Positions 1 through 8,040 of a DNA stretch of 64,000 nt are shown one piece after another; within the stretch, counting starts at the first letter, position 1, and each line of letters begins with the position of its first letter. The position numbers were made by a program, and so were the translations under genes. Under the pieces are notes generated by a model. It saw only the letters and a program-made list of their open reading frames with translations. It did not search any database and was not told the DNA's origin. Source of the stretch: JBCBGF01 sp039193455 (lineage in GTDB: Bacteria > Pseudomonadota > Alphaproteobacteria > Rhodobacterales > Rhodobacteraceae); NCBI GenBank assembly GCA_039193455.1, contig JBCCWO010000013.1, positions 1-64,000 of the forward strand, written 5' to 3'.

Positions 1-1
1 C

Positions 2-262
2 GACAGTTGGTATGTCAACGTGTTGGCCAGCTATCCGGAGCAACGCGGAAAAGGCTTTGGCTCACTCTTGCTTGATGTCGCCGATGAGATTGGGCGCAGC
101 ACTGGCTCACCGCAAATGAGCGTCATCGTGGCGAGCAACAATGCCGGTGCGCGCCGCCTCTACGAACGCAAGGGATACATGGAACGCGCAACGGCACCTT
201 GCTTGAAGAACGGCTGGGAAACCGAGACCGAGCACTGGGTCTTGCTTACCAAGTCCCTTTAG
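2..262 (+). CDS. GNAT family N-acetyltransferase, C-terminal part (5' end outside window)
   Basis: The frame is open from base 2 and continues upstream of the window, so only the last 86 residues are seen. They carry the acetyl-CoA pyrophosphate-binding loop of GNAT enzymes (RGKGFGSLLL) followed by the usual helix and strand (SVIVASNNAGARRLYERKGY), where the N-x-x-A-x-x-L-Y-x-x-x-G-Y pattern is characteristic. The family moves an acetyl group from acetyl-CoA to an amine. The substrate cannot be told from this fragment. It converges on the STAS gene with 2 bp between the stop codons. Confidence 0.8.
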   Translation, partial: DSWYVNVLASYPEQRGKGFGSLLLDVADEIGRSTGSPQMSVIVASNNAGARRLYERKGYMERATAPCLKNGWETETEHWVLLTKSL

Positions 263-264
263 GC

Positions 265-603
265 TCACGCTGCGCGAAGAGTATCCACTAGCGAGTGTTT
301 GTTCACCCGGAGTAAGTGATCGTGCCCTGCTCCCAAAAGCATAGACTGCACCTCTGGTGATGCGTCGCAAATCCATAGCGGGGCCCTTGCCCTTGCGTTC
401 AGCATTCTGGCTGCAACAAAGATTGCTCGGCAACCGGCCCGCGTCGCATGCGTTACCATTTCCATCTGCAGAATGACGTTACCGGGGCCAAGCGAACCTA
501 ACTCAACTACCGCATCGTAGATTGAGGCGGAACCCCGGCTGTCCAATCGTCCATACAACCTGACGCAAGTGTAGGGACCGGCGTTTTCAATAGTGAGTTC
601 CAT
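265..603 (-). CDS. STAS-domain protein (anti-sigma-antagonist-like)
   Basis: A 112-residue protein that is a single STAS-like domain: strand-rich N-terminus (ELTIENAGPYTCVRLYGRLD), then alternating strands and helices. STAS proteins act as phosphorylatable switches for anti-sigma factors or as sensory modules. The usual D-x-S phospho-acceptor loop is poorly conserved here (around VTHATRAGCRA), so the switch residue is uncertain. The ATG at 603 has GAGG about 8 bases upstream and lies inside the 3' end of the DUF1127 gene (17-bp overlap), suggesting translational coupling. A longer frame exists but has no ribosome-binding site. Confidence 0.6.
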   Translation of the reverse strand: MELTIENAGPYTCVRLYGRLDSRGSASIYDAVVELGSLGPGNVILQMEMVTHATRAGCRAIFVAARMLNARARAPLWICDASPEVQSMLLGAGHDHLLRVNKHSLVDTLRAA

Positions 604-898
604 GTTGTTTCGCCTCTGTCGGTCTCCGACCCGTAGATTTCTCTTTTGAGATGGCTTCTTGAGATATAGCGCGTTTCGCCCCAGCAACGGCCAGCCCATC
701 GAGAGTCAAATCGGAACGGCTAAGGCCAATGTCGGCGAGTTCGTGATCGCTCATGCGACTTAGTTCGCTTATTGCGGAGTAGTCACTACGCACGTCCCTC
801 AGCCAGTCGAAAACGGTCACGAACAACTCGCGGACCTTTGCGCGAGAGATCCAGCGCTCCAGCGGAGAGTGGCGTGTTGCATTCTCAAACTGTGACAT
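587..898 (-). CDS. DUF1127 domain-containing small protein
   Basis: A 103-residue protein with the DUF1127 signature near the middle: an aromatic/basic helix, then ELSRMSDHELADIGLSRSDL. DUF1127 (YjiS-like) proteins are short, often stress-induced, and in several alphaproteobacteria are linked to RNA and phosphate or carbon metabolism; the molecular role is unsettled. I chose the ATG at 898 because AGAAGG sits 9 bases upstream; a second in-frame ATG at 907 is too close to that site. It has about 35 extra residues after the domain, which is long for the family. It overlaps the STAS gene and is divergent from the LysR gene. Confidence 0.7.
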   Translation of the reverse strand: MSQFENATRHSPLERWISRAKVRELFVTVFDWLRDVRSDYSAISELSRMSDHELADIGLSRSDLTLDGLAVAGAKRAISQEAISKEKSTGRRPTEAKQHGTHY

Positions 899-1002
899 TG
901 GTTTCATCCTTCTCAACAGCACGGATAGCTTCCGGTAACGAGGTGACGGGGGTTCCGCCCGCCACGAGTTAACGGCTGCGGGCATCAACAAAAATAGACA
1001 TA

Positions 1003-1022
1003 TTTGAAATCCTGATTACAAA
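1003..1022. promoter_or_regulatory. LysR-type operator candidate
   Basis: An inverted repeat, TTTGAAAT then CCTG then ATTACAAA, with 7 of 8 arm positions paired. It lies 17 bp before the LysR start and between the divergent DUF1127 and LysR genes. The spacing and T...A symmetry resemble LysR-type binding sites. The assignment rests on position and symmetry only. Confidence 0.4.
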
Positions 1023-1039
1023 AATGTAGTGATGGGCGT

Positions 1040-1921
1040 ATGCTCAATTGGAACGATTACCGCTACCTTCTTGCTGTTGAGGCAACTGGTAGTCTGGCAG
1101 CGGCAGCACGTCGCTTAAATGTAAGTCAACCGACGGTTGGCAGACGACTTTCTGTTCTGTCCCAGGAACTTGGCGTCAAACTCATTACGTTGTCGCCAGA
1201 CGGGGCAACGCTCTCAGAATCCGGACGGCGCGTTTGCGAGCAAGCGAGGGTTCTTGAACAGCAAGCTGCTCTTATCGAGTTGAATGCTCGCGTCGATGAG
1301 GTAGGTAAGGCAACCCGGATTAGGTTGGCAGTGTCAGAAGGCTTCGCGCATGTGGTGCTCTTCGAATTGCTGTCTGATTTCCATCTCAGTCACCCTCGAA
1401 CCCACATTGATCTAATCTCGGGAACGCGGATGTCCGACCTTCGTCATAGCGAGGCAGACATCGCCATCCGAGTTGGTGATCCAACAGATGACCAGCTGCA
1501 TGGTCGAGCAGTGGGTCAAATAGAGTTTGGACTGTACGCGCACCAGAGTTACCTCGGGCGCTGCGGGCAAGTATTGTCCGTCGAGGACCTTCAATCTCAC
1601 TCAATAATTGAGAGCACAGGCGAGATTTCAAACCTGCCCCAGGCGAAGCAGCTGCGCGACCTGGCGCCCAAAGCGACGGTGGCTTTTTCGTCAAACAGTT
1701 CGTTGAATCAAATCGACGCAATGTTGAATGGTTTTGGAATCCTGCCGCTGCCAAGTTACCGCGCCGCGGGTTTGTCAGGGACGCAGCGCATACTTGAAGA
1801 GTCATTCAAGATGCGCGCAGACATTTGGCTTCTGTTTCGCGCAACTGCGCGCGAGAGAACTGAGATGAGGGCGGTGATAGATTTTTTTTGGCGAGAACTG
1901 CCTAAGAGGCTTAAGCGCTAA
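1040..1921 (+). CDS. LysR-family transcriptional regulator
   Basis: A 293-residue LysR-type regulator of normal length. The N-terminal winged helix-turn-helix spans about residues 2-60 (YRYLLAVEATGSLAAAARRL, SQPTVGRRLSVL). The remainder is the periplasmic-binding-protein-like effector domain, with FSSNSSLNQIDAMLNGFGILPLPSY typical of its second lobe. It resembles the subgroup whose N-terminus reads NWNDYRYLLAV. It is divergent from the DUF1127-STAS pair and probably controls it or itself; the effector is unknown. The ribosome-binding site is weak (GATGGGCGT directly before ATG). Confidence 0.88.
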   Translation: MLNWNDYRYLLAVEATGSLAAAARRLNVSQPTVGRRLSVLSQELGVKLITLSPDGATLSESGRRVCEQARVLEQQAALIELNARVDEVGKATRIRLAVSEGFAHVVLFELLSDFHLSHPRTHIDLISGTRMSDLRHSEADIAIRVGDPTDDQLHGRAVGQIEFGLYAHQSYLGRCGQVLSVEDLQSHSIIESTGEISNLPQAKQLRDLAPKATVAFSSNSSLNQIDAMLNGFGILPLPSYRAAGLSGTQRILEESFKMRADIWLLFRATARERTEMRAVIDFFWRELPKRLKR

Positions 1922-2117
1922 GTCTTGTCGCGGTCGAACACGTGAGTTGCCGCTTCGACAAGCATAGAACGCCCAATAACCAGGCCCTTCCGAATAAGCT
2001 GTGGAAGACTGTGCGGACAGTCCACAGGCGGCAAGATCACTGCTTGTTTGTCATACTTCTTTAGCTAGCTTCTCTGAAGGGTGACAGTTTGTTCCCTTGT
2101 CTCCTAGGCCTAGAGCC

Positions 2118-2149
2118 CACCGACCTCTCGGGGTCGGTGACCTTTTTTT
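2118..2149 (+). terminator. Rho-independent terminator
   Basis: An 8-bp stem CACCGACC/GGTCGGTG with a short loop is followed by ACC and seven T. It lies about 200 bp after the LysR stop. Apart from this hairpin I see nothing recognisable between 1922 and 2302. Confidence 0.65.
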
Positions 2150-2302
2150 GGCAAGTCACGTGGCGCGTGCATCATCGGCCACCCTGTCTGACCATCACGG
2201 CACTAGGGAACTGGAAGGCATTCAAAAAGCCAAAAGCCGATGGCGAAGGGAACGGGCCGCTCCTTGGAAAGCCTCGGGGCGGCCTAACTAGCGCCTACAG
2301 CA

Positions 2303-2500
2303 ATGGCAGGTTTGTTTTTGGATCAACATTGGATTTTCGACCTGGCGGAGCGTGATCCGGAGCGTTTGCTGTCCATGAGTGATGACGAGTTCAGGTTGGC
2401 CATGGCCGATGCCGGGCTAGACGTTGACGAGCTAATTCAGCAATTTGCACTCTCGGTAGACGCGTTGTTCGCAAGTCTTGGAGACCTGGACGGACAGTGA
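2303..2500 (+). CDS. Small acidic hypothetical protein
   Basis: A 65-residue acidic open frame. Composition looks protein-like rather than random: amphipathic helices around DLAERDPERLL, MSDDEFRLAMADAGLDVDELIQQF and ALSVDALFASLGDL. The MSDDEF...AGLDVDEL stretch loosely recalls helical leader or small regulatory proteins, but I cannot name a family. No good ribosome-binding site precedes the ATG. Its stop overlaps the GTG of a second small frame (GTGA), the arrangement of a coupled pair. Confidence 0.45.
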   Translation: MAGLFLDQHWIFDLAERDPERLLSMSDDEFRLAMADAGLDVDELIQQFALSVDALFASLGDLDGQ

Positions 2501-2628
2501 TCAATGTCAACAACGAGCCCAAAGTGACCGATGCTTTCACGACACCGAACGGCTGCGTCGAGCGGAAAGCGGGCGAAGAACTGGCCGACTCTCGACCAAA
2601 ACCCGTGGCGGCCTTGCGCGCCCAGTAA
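2497..2628 (+). CDS. Possible 43-residue protein coupled to the preceding gene
   Basis: A frame opening with GTG inside the stop of the 65-residue gene (GTGA overlap) and running to TAA at 2628. The product is hydrophilic with one cysteine near the centre (TTPNGCVERKAGEELADS) and has no recognisable domain. The only support is the overlap geometry and a plausible composition, so it may be chance. Confidence 0.3.
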   Translation: MINVNNEPKVTDAFTTPNGCVERKAGEELADSRPKPVAALRAQ

Positions 2629-2631
2629 GCT

Positions 2632-2850
2632 CTATTCCGACGCGAGTTCTTTTGCGGCCTGCTCGAACCACGCTACGGTGCGCGCATGATGCGCTTGACC
2701 CCACCGCTCAATGAATTTTTGCGTTTGGTAATCGGCGTGGTTGTTCAGCGCGGCAATCCGCTCGGAAACATAAGACTGCGTCAGCGGGATCTCACACTTG
2801 ACGGTAATGCAATGCTTCCACTCTTCATAATCGGTTGGCACGAATGACAT
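2632..2850 (-). CDS. Conserved hypothetical protein, 72 residues
   Basis: A small, soluble, helical protein rich in aromatic and charged residues (DYEEWKHCITVKCEIPLT, FIERWGQAHHARTVAWFEQAAKEL). I recall similar short proteins in Rhodobacteraceae, but no function. The ATG at 2850 has a strong ribosome-binding site (GAGGAGG, 11 bases upstream) inside the permease gene, whose 3' end it overlaps by 26 bp. It is therefore the third cistron of the flavoprotein-permease operon. Two cysteines at residues 14 and 19 could matter if the operon handles thiophilic metal or metalloid ions. Confidence 0.65.
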   Translation of the reverse strand: MSFVPTDYEEWKHCITVKCEIPLTQSYVSERIAALNNHADYQTQKFIERWGQAHHARTVAWFEQAAKELASE

Positions 2851-3895
2851 GGGCGTTTAACCCTCCTCGGCTACGTTTAAGCATGACCTGTTTCAGCGCC
2901 GTCAGAAGCGGGATTTCCACCAGCATGCCCGCTACTATGACCGCCGAAATCAGCGGTTGATCTGGGACTGCTACGGCCGTGAGGGCTAGCATCAACGGCG
3001 CATTTCGTGCCGCCATGGTCATCGATAGAAGAGTCCGCTGCGGGTGGGTCAAACGAGCAAACCGCGCGAGAACCTCGCCCACCAACAAGGTTGCGACGAA
3101 GAACAAACAGACAGCAAACGCCACAAGTAAGACCATGTTCAGATGCGCCGCGATGGTGCCGATGTGGACGGCAAATATCTGGAAGATGAGAATGGCTAGC
3201 ACAAAGGGCACGACGTGACTGATCCACGACAAGGTCCAGTCGCACGCTGCAACTGGCAGCAAATTACCCACCAGAAATCGCACCGCTTGGGCGGCCGCCA
3301 AGGGGATGACGAACCATTGCAATAGCAGGGCGGGCATGGCTGCAAGGTCGACCAGGCCCGCTGACACAGAGATCCCCCACAGCCAAAGCGGAAACAGAAG
3401 AAGCTGGGTGATGATGTTCACCGGGATCAGGGCTGCACCCAGCTCGGTGTCGCCGTTTGCCATCCGAGTAAAGCCCAGAAACCAATCGGTGCATGGGGCG
3501 AGGAAATAGATCATCAGCCCGGCAAACAGCAGAGCCTCACCGGAAAAAACCAGGGTCGCGATGCCGAACCCGATGGCGGGGATGATTAGGAAGTTCGCGG
3601 TCCAAGCGAGCCCAAGAAATCTGATGTTGCCGAAGGCATTTAAGACTGCGCTTGGGCGCAATTCGAAGAACAGCAAAAAAATCATTGCTAGGAGCGTCAG
3701 GTCGATGCCTTGCGACAACGTCTCTGCAGATACCGGCGCCAATGCCCCGAGGATGGCGCCCAAGACTATGGCGCACAGAAACAGGGTTGCTGCAGTCACA
3801 GGCGCACGCGCGTCGTTTCTGACGTCCGACAGCATGTGGTCTTGAGTGCTCAAATTCTCAGGCCCTTTGTGTTGCTCAGCACAGGCATTTGTCAT
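2825..3895 (-). CDS. Acr3-like / BASS-superfamily permease
   Basis: A 356-residue inner-membrane protein with about ten hydrophobic segments, the fold of the bile acid:sodium symporter and Acr3 arsenite carriers. It keeps the Acr3 hallmarks: a cysteine in the fourth segment (LAPCTDWFLGFTRMANGD), the VNIITQLLLFPLWLW segment, and the C-terminal AARNAPLML...VEIPLLTAL block. Acr3 proteins export arsenite; in this divergent member the substrate could be another anion or metalloid. The first 25 residues are hydrophilic. The ATG at 3895 lies within codons for the cysteine-rich tail of the upstream flavoprotein (20-bp overlap), implying coupled translation. No arsR or arsC is nearby. Confidence 0.72.
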   Translation of the reverse strand: MTNACAEQHKGPENLSTQDHMLSDVRNDARAPVTAATLFLCAIVLGAILGALAPVSAETLSQGIDLTLLAMIFLLFFELRPSAVLNAFGNIRFLGLAWTANFLIIPAIGFGIATLVFSGEALLFAGLMIYFLAPCTDWFLGFTRMANGDTELGAALIPVNIITQLLLFPLWLWGISVSAGLVDLAAMPALLLQWFVIPLAAAQAVRFLVGNLLPVAACDWTLSWISHVVPFVLAILIFQIFAVHIGTIAAHLNMVLLVAFAVCLFFVATLLVGEVLARFARLTHPQRTLLSMTMAARNAPLMLALTAVAVPDQPLISAVIVAGMLVEIPLLTALKQVMLKRSRGGLNAHVIRANRL

Positions 3896-5015
3896 CGTCA
3901 CAACAGGTCAAATTATTGAAGAACATGTTGTTTTCGCGATAAACCTCGAGAAGTTCGGTATCTGCGCCCATCCGAGCGGCAATCGCTCGGGCCACCACCG
4001 CAAAACGCTGACGGAACTTGTATATGAAACAAAAGAGGTGCCCCTGGTGAGACACTTCCGGCCCCACAAGGAACAGCCCCGGCATCGCGGTGGATTCGTC
4101 CTGCTGCGTCAACAACGGGACACCGTCTTGACCGTAGTCAAACCAATCCGACACCCTCTTGGTTCCGCCCAAAAAGCCGGTCGCAAGGACCGGAGGCCCA
4201 TCTGCAAGCCAAGACCGACCGTCGCCCGCCAACACGTGTACGCCGTTTTGTTCTTTCTCAAGCCCGACGACATCCACGTCGGGTAAAAGCGTGATCGACA
4301 GGTATTGGCGAAACGTGTCGAGCCTTTGTTGGGTATAGGGGGACAGTGCGCGGCTCGGGTCTTTATCCCCATCAAGCCAGGGCGCACCACGGTCGAGCAC
4401 GATGACATCCTTGCCCTTCTGCGCGAGGCCTATCGCCGCATCGATCCCGCTTTCGTAGCCCCCGATGACATAGACCTCATCTTCCTTGATCTCATCCCAG
4501 TCGCTGATACTGCCGTAGTGGCGCCCAAGCTCCGCTCCGGGCAGACCCGCATCGGTTGGCGAACCGAAATGACCGCAGGCCCAGATCACGAAATCCGCAG
4601 TGAAGCGGCCGCGATTGGTGTCTAGTGTAAAGCCGTTGTCGATAGGCTCGATTGAGAGAACTTGGATTTCACACTGGACGTTCAGATTAAACGCCTCCGC
4701 CGCGTGGCTGAGGTAAGCGGCATAGTCTTGGCCGCTTGGATGCTCTCTGCGTAGCGCCCATCCGGGCGAGCTATCAAAGCCAATTGCGTTTAGATCCGTC
4801 ATGCCGAAGACATTGCCAGGAAACGACGGGGTCAGAAGACGTGTTTCCTTTGGCCAGTCTCGAAAACTCTGCCCGATTTGACCGCGTTCCAGCACCCAGA
4901 CATCTGGAATTGCCAGGTCGCGCAGCACCCGCGCCACGCCGAGCCCGGCAGGTCCTGCTCCAACAATGGCGACGCTTAGGTGGTCTGGAAAGCGAAGGTC
5001 GTCTTGGGAAATCAT
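3876..5015 (-). CDS. NAD(P)/FAD-dependent oxidoreductase with cysteine-rich C-terminus (ArsO-like)
   Basis: A 379-residue two-dinucleotide-fold flavoprotein. The FAD motif is near residue 15 (VAIVGAGPAGLGVARVL), an FMO-like region follows (LLTPSFPG), and the second nucleotide site is VYVIGGYESGIDAAIGLA around residues 182-200, where the usual third glycine is replaced (GGYESG). The flavoprotein-plus-Acr3 pairing recalls ArsO of arsenic operons, though ArsO's reaction is not well established. Unusually, the last nine residues are CCDDDKCLC, four cysteines and three acids that could bind a metal or metalloid or act in thiol exchange. I chose ATG 5015 because AAGGAG lies 11 bases upstream and overlaps the alternative GTG at 5027. 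First gene of a three-gene operon. Confidence 0.7.
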   Translation of the reverse strand: MISQDDLRFPDHLSVAIVGAGPAGLGVARVLRDLAIPDVWVLERGQIGQSFRDWPKETRLLTPSFPGNVFGMTDLNAIGFDSSPGWALRREHPSGQDYAAYLSHAAEAFNLNVQCEIQVLSIEPIDNGFTLDTNRGRFTADFVIWACGHFGSPTDAGLPGAELGRHYGSISDWDEIKEDEVYVIGGYESGIDAAIGLAQKGKDVIVLDRGAPWLDGDKDPSRALSPYTQQRLDTFRQYLSITLLPDVDVVGLEKEQNGVHVLAGDGRSWLADGPPVLATGFLGGTKRVSDWFDYGQDGVPLLTQQDESTAMPGLFLVGPEVSHQGHLFCFIYKFRQRFAVVARAIAARMGADTELLEVYRENNMFFNNLTCCDDDKCLC

Positions 5016-5621
5016 GCGTGCCGACACTCCTTCAAGGCCATCCTGTGCGTGGCAAACGAAACGGAAACTTGTGGGCTAGGATGTATCATCCGGGCTATGC
5101 GGCACCCGCGCGTTGATGGTGCCAACGGGGATTGTGAAAAAACTAGTGACCGTCCGGGAACGGCGGCGCTGGCTGTGACGCGCTGTTTCTATGTTATACC
5201 ATAACGCATAAATCAACCCGCAGTTTTTAGCACCGACCAGGCGTCATTTGGCGCGGACCGGCGGGCAGAGCGGAACTCGGCCTTTGGTGATGGTCTCTCA
5301 GACCATGTTGCAGACGTGTGGCGCCATTTCTTCACAGAGCCACACCGCATACCGGACAAGGCGGCTTTCTTAAGAGACAACAAAAAGCAACCACGGGAGC
5401 GGCCTTGATAAACGTCCGCTTCGTCCGCCTAGCCCAGGTTGGACCCTTCTTGCCTGCGAGCAAGCACAGCAAATGTCGGCTTTGAGCCCAAAGTGCCAGA
5501 CTACTGTCTTGCGGCGAATGACAGGTCTGGTGGTGCCTTGGAAGGCGTCCGTCGCGCATGAGAGCAACCCGTGCTTTAATGCAATCAATCAAGACCAACC
5601 CAGTGAAGATGGAGATTGTTT
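5016..5621. other. Intergenic region without a convincing gene
   Basis: About 600 bp between the divergent flavoprotein and secreted-hydrolase genes. Apart from the Zur-like palindrome at 5191-5209, I find no RNA gene or protein-like frame. Open frames on either strand here have low-complexity, arginine- and cysteine-rich translations without ribosome-binding sites. The 5340-5600 stretch may be decayed coding sequence. Confidence 0.5.
5191..5209. promoter_or_regulatory. Zur-box-like palindrome
   Basis: ATGTTATACCATAAC followed by GCAT: an inverted repeat with GTTAT and ATAAC arms around ACC. The first 15 bases differ at one position from the core of the proteobacterial Zur consensus as I remember it (ATGTTATANTATAAC). 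It lies about 175 bp before the flavoprotein start and 410 bp before the secreted hydrolase. A chance AT-rich palindrome is possible. Confidence 0.4.
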
Positions 5622-6854
5622 ATGCGCGCCCTAATCGCTGTTACTCTCGCGATTTGCCTTACAGCTCAGGCTTGGGCGGACGAAACGATTATGATTGGCG
5701 ACGCACCCCTGCCAGTCGACATAGCGATTAGTGAAGAGGAGAACTCGCCTTTCATTGGTGTGTGGACGGGCACATGGGATTCTTGGCGAAGCCATATCTT
5801 AGTTGTGGAAGGCATCGATGAGGAAGGATTGTATGACATTGTCTATTCGGTGGGCCGTGGCCAATACGGCGGTGGTAATTGGCTACGCGACAAGGCTCGC
5901 GACGAGAACGGCACGTTAGTTTTCGCCGATGAGGGCTTTGCCGCACGCTACACACTCTCGGACACAGGACGGTTGCGTGGAATTTTCCCAACCGAGGATC
6001 GCTTCGCGGTTTTGGAACGCCAAGACCTATCTGAGGTACTCGCAACACCGACTGACGATTGGTTTCAGATTGGCCAACGCGAGTTTCTGCTGACAGACAT
6101 CATAGAAGACGGCGAAGCAATAGAGCTGGCCGTCGCTATATATGTTCCCGATGGCGATGGCCCGTTTCCCCTGGCCCTTGTTCACCATGGATCAACGGGG
6201 CTTGGGACAAACGAACGCGACTTTGAGTTGTTCTTCACCAACGACTGGTTTGCCGACATCCTTAATACCCATGGTTGGATTGTGGCATTTCCTCAGCGGC
6301 GGGGTCGCGCCCAGTCCGACGGACTTTATGATGAGGGCTTCTCCAAGGATCGGTCGCAAGGCTATTCGACCGAAGCACACCTATCCTTGCCTGGAGCTGA
6401 GCGAGCCCTTATCGACGCAAATGCGGCACTCGCGGCGCTTCGAGAACGCCCCGATGTGAGCGATGCTGCGGTCCTTTTTTCTGGGTTTTCGCGCGGTGGC
6501 GTACTTGCGCTGATGCAGGCCGGGGATCAACCCGAGGATGCGGCTGGCGTGATTAACTTCGCCGGCGGTTGGACGGCCGAAACCCCCAGTGGCCCTGAAA
6601 TAAATCCGACGCTCTTTCGCCGGATCAGCGGTTTTGAAGGCACCGTCCTGTCGATATATGGTGACGATGATCCTCTCTACAGCACCGATCATACCAAAGC
6701 GAACCTTGCGCAAATTGACGAAGTGGGTGCTCAAAGCGATTTTCACGTCGTTTCAGTGCCAGGGTTCAATACCGGGCATTGGGTGCTGTGGTGGCCATTG
6801 CTTTGGGAAGAGACCTTAGTGGACTACCTCTTGAGCATTCAAAGCCGACCTTGA
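5622..6854 (+). CDS. Secreted alpha/beta hydrolase (dienelactone-hydrolase-like)
   Basis: A 410-residue protein with a Sec signal peptide (about residues 1-20, cleavage near AQAWA-DE). A roughly 130-residue N-terminal beta-rich domain precedes the alpha/beta hydrolase. The hydrolase shows the oxyanion region (LVHHGSTG), nucleophile elbow GFSRGG with the catalytic Ser, an acid in YGDDDP, and a terminal His in FNTGHW, so a full Ser-Asp-His triad is present. Substrate unknown; an ester or peptide bond in the periplasm is likely. GGAGA 6 bases before ATG 5622 sets the start; a TTG two codons earlier is less likely. Confidence 0.78.
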   Translation: MRALIAVTLAICLTAQAWADETIMIGDAPLPVDIAISEEENSPFIGVWTGTWDSWRSHILVVEGIDEEGLYDIVYSVGRGQYGGGNWLRDKARDENGTLVFADEGFAARYTLSDTGRLRGIFPTEDRFAVLERQDLSEVLATPTDDWFQIGQREFLLTDIIEDGEAIELAVAIYVPDGDGPFPLALVHHGSTGLGTNERDFELFFTNDWFADILNTHGWIVAFPQRRGRAQSDGLYDEGFSKDRSQGYSTEAHLSLPGAERALIDANAALAALRERPDVSDAAVLFSGFSRGGVLALMQAGDQPEDAAGVINFAGGWTAETPSGPEINPTLFRRISGFEGTVLSIYGDDDPLYSTDHTKANLAQIDEVGAQSDFHVVSVPGFNTGHWVLWWPLLWEETLVDYLLSIQSRP

Positions 6855-6976
6855 TCTAGCTGTCACGTACGGAAGCTTTGTCCGCAAACCAAACGCTCAC
6901 CGCCAGTCAGCAGTTAGTCTTCAGAGCTATACCCAGCCCCTTTGCAAGAGCGCCAGCACCGAGGAACTGGACAACC

Positions 6977-7615
6977 TCAGCTCCCCCGCCTTCCGCGAAG
7001 CAACATGCCAAAGACCACGCCAATGCCCACAAGCAGAAAAAGGGGAACAAATGGAACGAACCTGAATGAAACCGAGTTTCTGGATGGTGCAACAAGTGTG
7101 TTTTCCAGCGAGGCCCATTTGTGAACTTCGGCAGACTGGAAAGCATCGCTGCTGAGCATATCAATCAAGTCTCTCCGGCTGCGGTAGCGAACCATTGCAA
7201 ATGAGTCGAATTCACCGGCAGTCTGATCCACGGAATTAATGATTGTGTTGTGTCGTTCTGCGCGTGCCACAGGGTAGCTTCCCCGCATCAAGAGCTGCAA
7301 AACGACAGACTGGCCATAGAGCGTTCCCGCCTCCGCTCCGGTCATATCTGCATCCATCACGTACCCCTCAGGGTACTCTGCGGTTTCGCGATACTCCATG
7401 AGATTGATCATTACAAAAGGGCGACCGTCATCGCTTCGTAGAAAAGCCTCGAACGCGCTTACATCGGTCCATGTCGTGCCCACAGTTTCGGCTTGCGTCG
7501 CTATGAAGGCGTCGACCTCGGCATCGGTCAAAGGGCCTCTCAAGGGCGTATGCCACGCGTAGAAGGCCAAGAGCGCAACGAGTAGCGACGTAGAAAGGAC
7601 GGTAGTTTTTTTCAT
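6977..7615 (-). CDS. Membrane-anchored protein with a DUF1330-like domain
   Basis: A 212-residue protein with an N-terminal hydrophobic segment (about residues 5-21) and a second near the C-terminus (about 185-205), the central 150 residues lying between them. The central part (FVMINLMEYRETAEYPEGY, YGQSVVLQLLMRGSYPV, FDSFAMVRYRSRRDLIDML) resembles the ferredoxin-like DUF1330 fold, which is usually soluble and dimeric; bracketing by two membrane segments is unusual. GAGGGG 6 bases before ATG 7615 supports the start. It converges on the secreted hydrolase. Confidence 0.6.
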   Translation of the reverse strand: MKKTTVLSTSLLVALLAFYAWHTPLRGPLTDAEVDAFIATQAETVGTTWTDVSAFEAFLRSDDGRPFVMINLMEYRETAEYPEGYVMDADMTGAEAGTLYGQSVVLQLLMRGSYPVARAERHNTIINSVDQTAGEFDSFAMVRYRSRRDLIDMLSSDAFQSAEVHKWASLENTLVAPSRNSVSFRFVPFVPLFLLVGIGVVFGMLLRGRRGS

Positions 7616-7768
7616 TTGTAACCCCTCATCAGAAGCAACTTACGCAGTCATCTGCGACTTCCGTCGCGGGCAGTGGACCCTTGCCCATCGCAAGCCTGTG
7701 TGGGGTTCACGAGAAACGTCAGCTGGGGAGTATGTGCATTGTCCCGCATTGCCGACCGTCAGCTCCGC

Positions 7769-8017
7769 TCAGCCATCATCCTTGAGCGCGACACCGTCAC
7801 CTTTGGCGACTTCGCCAGACTTGAGGAACTGAATTCCAGCGTTCTCTAGCGCTTCCCGCACCGCGTGCTCATTTGGCGAGCTCAGGTTGTTGGTACGCCC
7901 ACTTTCGAAGCTGCGCAGTGTGTCGGAAGATATGCCAGCCCTTTCACTTAAATCGGCTGACCGCCAGCTCAATAAGTCTCGTGCGGCCTTGGTTTGCTCT
8001 TTGGTCAACGGCGCCAT
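7769..8017 (-). CDS. XRE-family helix-turn-helix regulator
   Basis: An 82-residue DNA-binding protein with one XRE helix-turn-helix: TKAARDLLSWRSADLSERAGISSDTLRSFESGR, with Q/S-x-x-L-A-type spacing around residues 8-42. The C-terminus (VREALENAGIQFLKSGEVAKGDGVALK) is typical of short XRE repressors in alphaproteobacteria. GAGGTGA directly upstream selects ATG 8017 over an in-frame start 14 codons earlier. It is divergent from the 164-residue gene, with two near-identical operator-like repeats between them, which suggests auto-repression and control of its neighbour. Confidence 0.82.
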   Translation of the reverse strand: MAPLTKEQTKAARDLLSWRSADLSERAGISSDTLRSFESGRTNNLSSPNEHAVREALENAGIQFLKSGEVAKGDGVALKDDG

Positions 8018-8040
8018 TCTCACCTCAATTGTATCTTTAT

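Noticed and set aside
5332..5598. Minus-strand open frame of 88 codons
   Set aside because: No ribosome-binding site; the Cys/Arg/Pro-rich translation does not resemble a folded or membrane protein.
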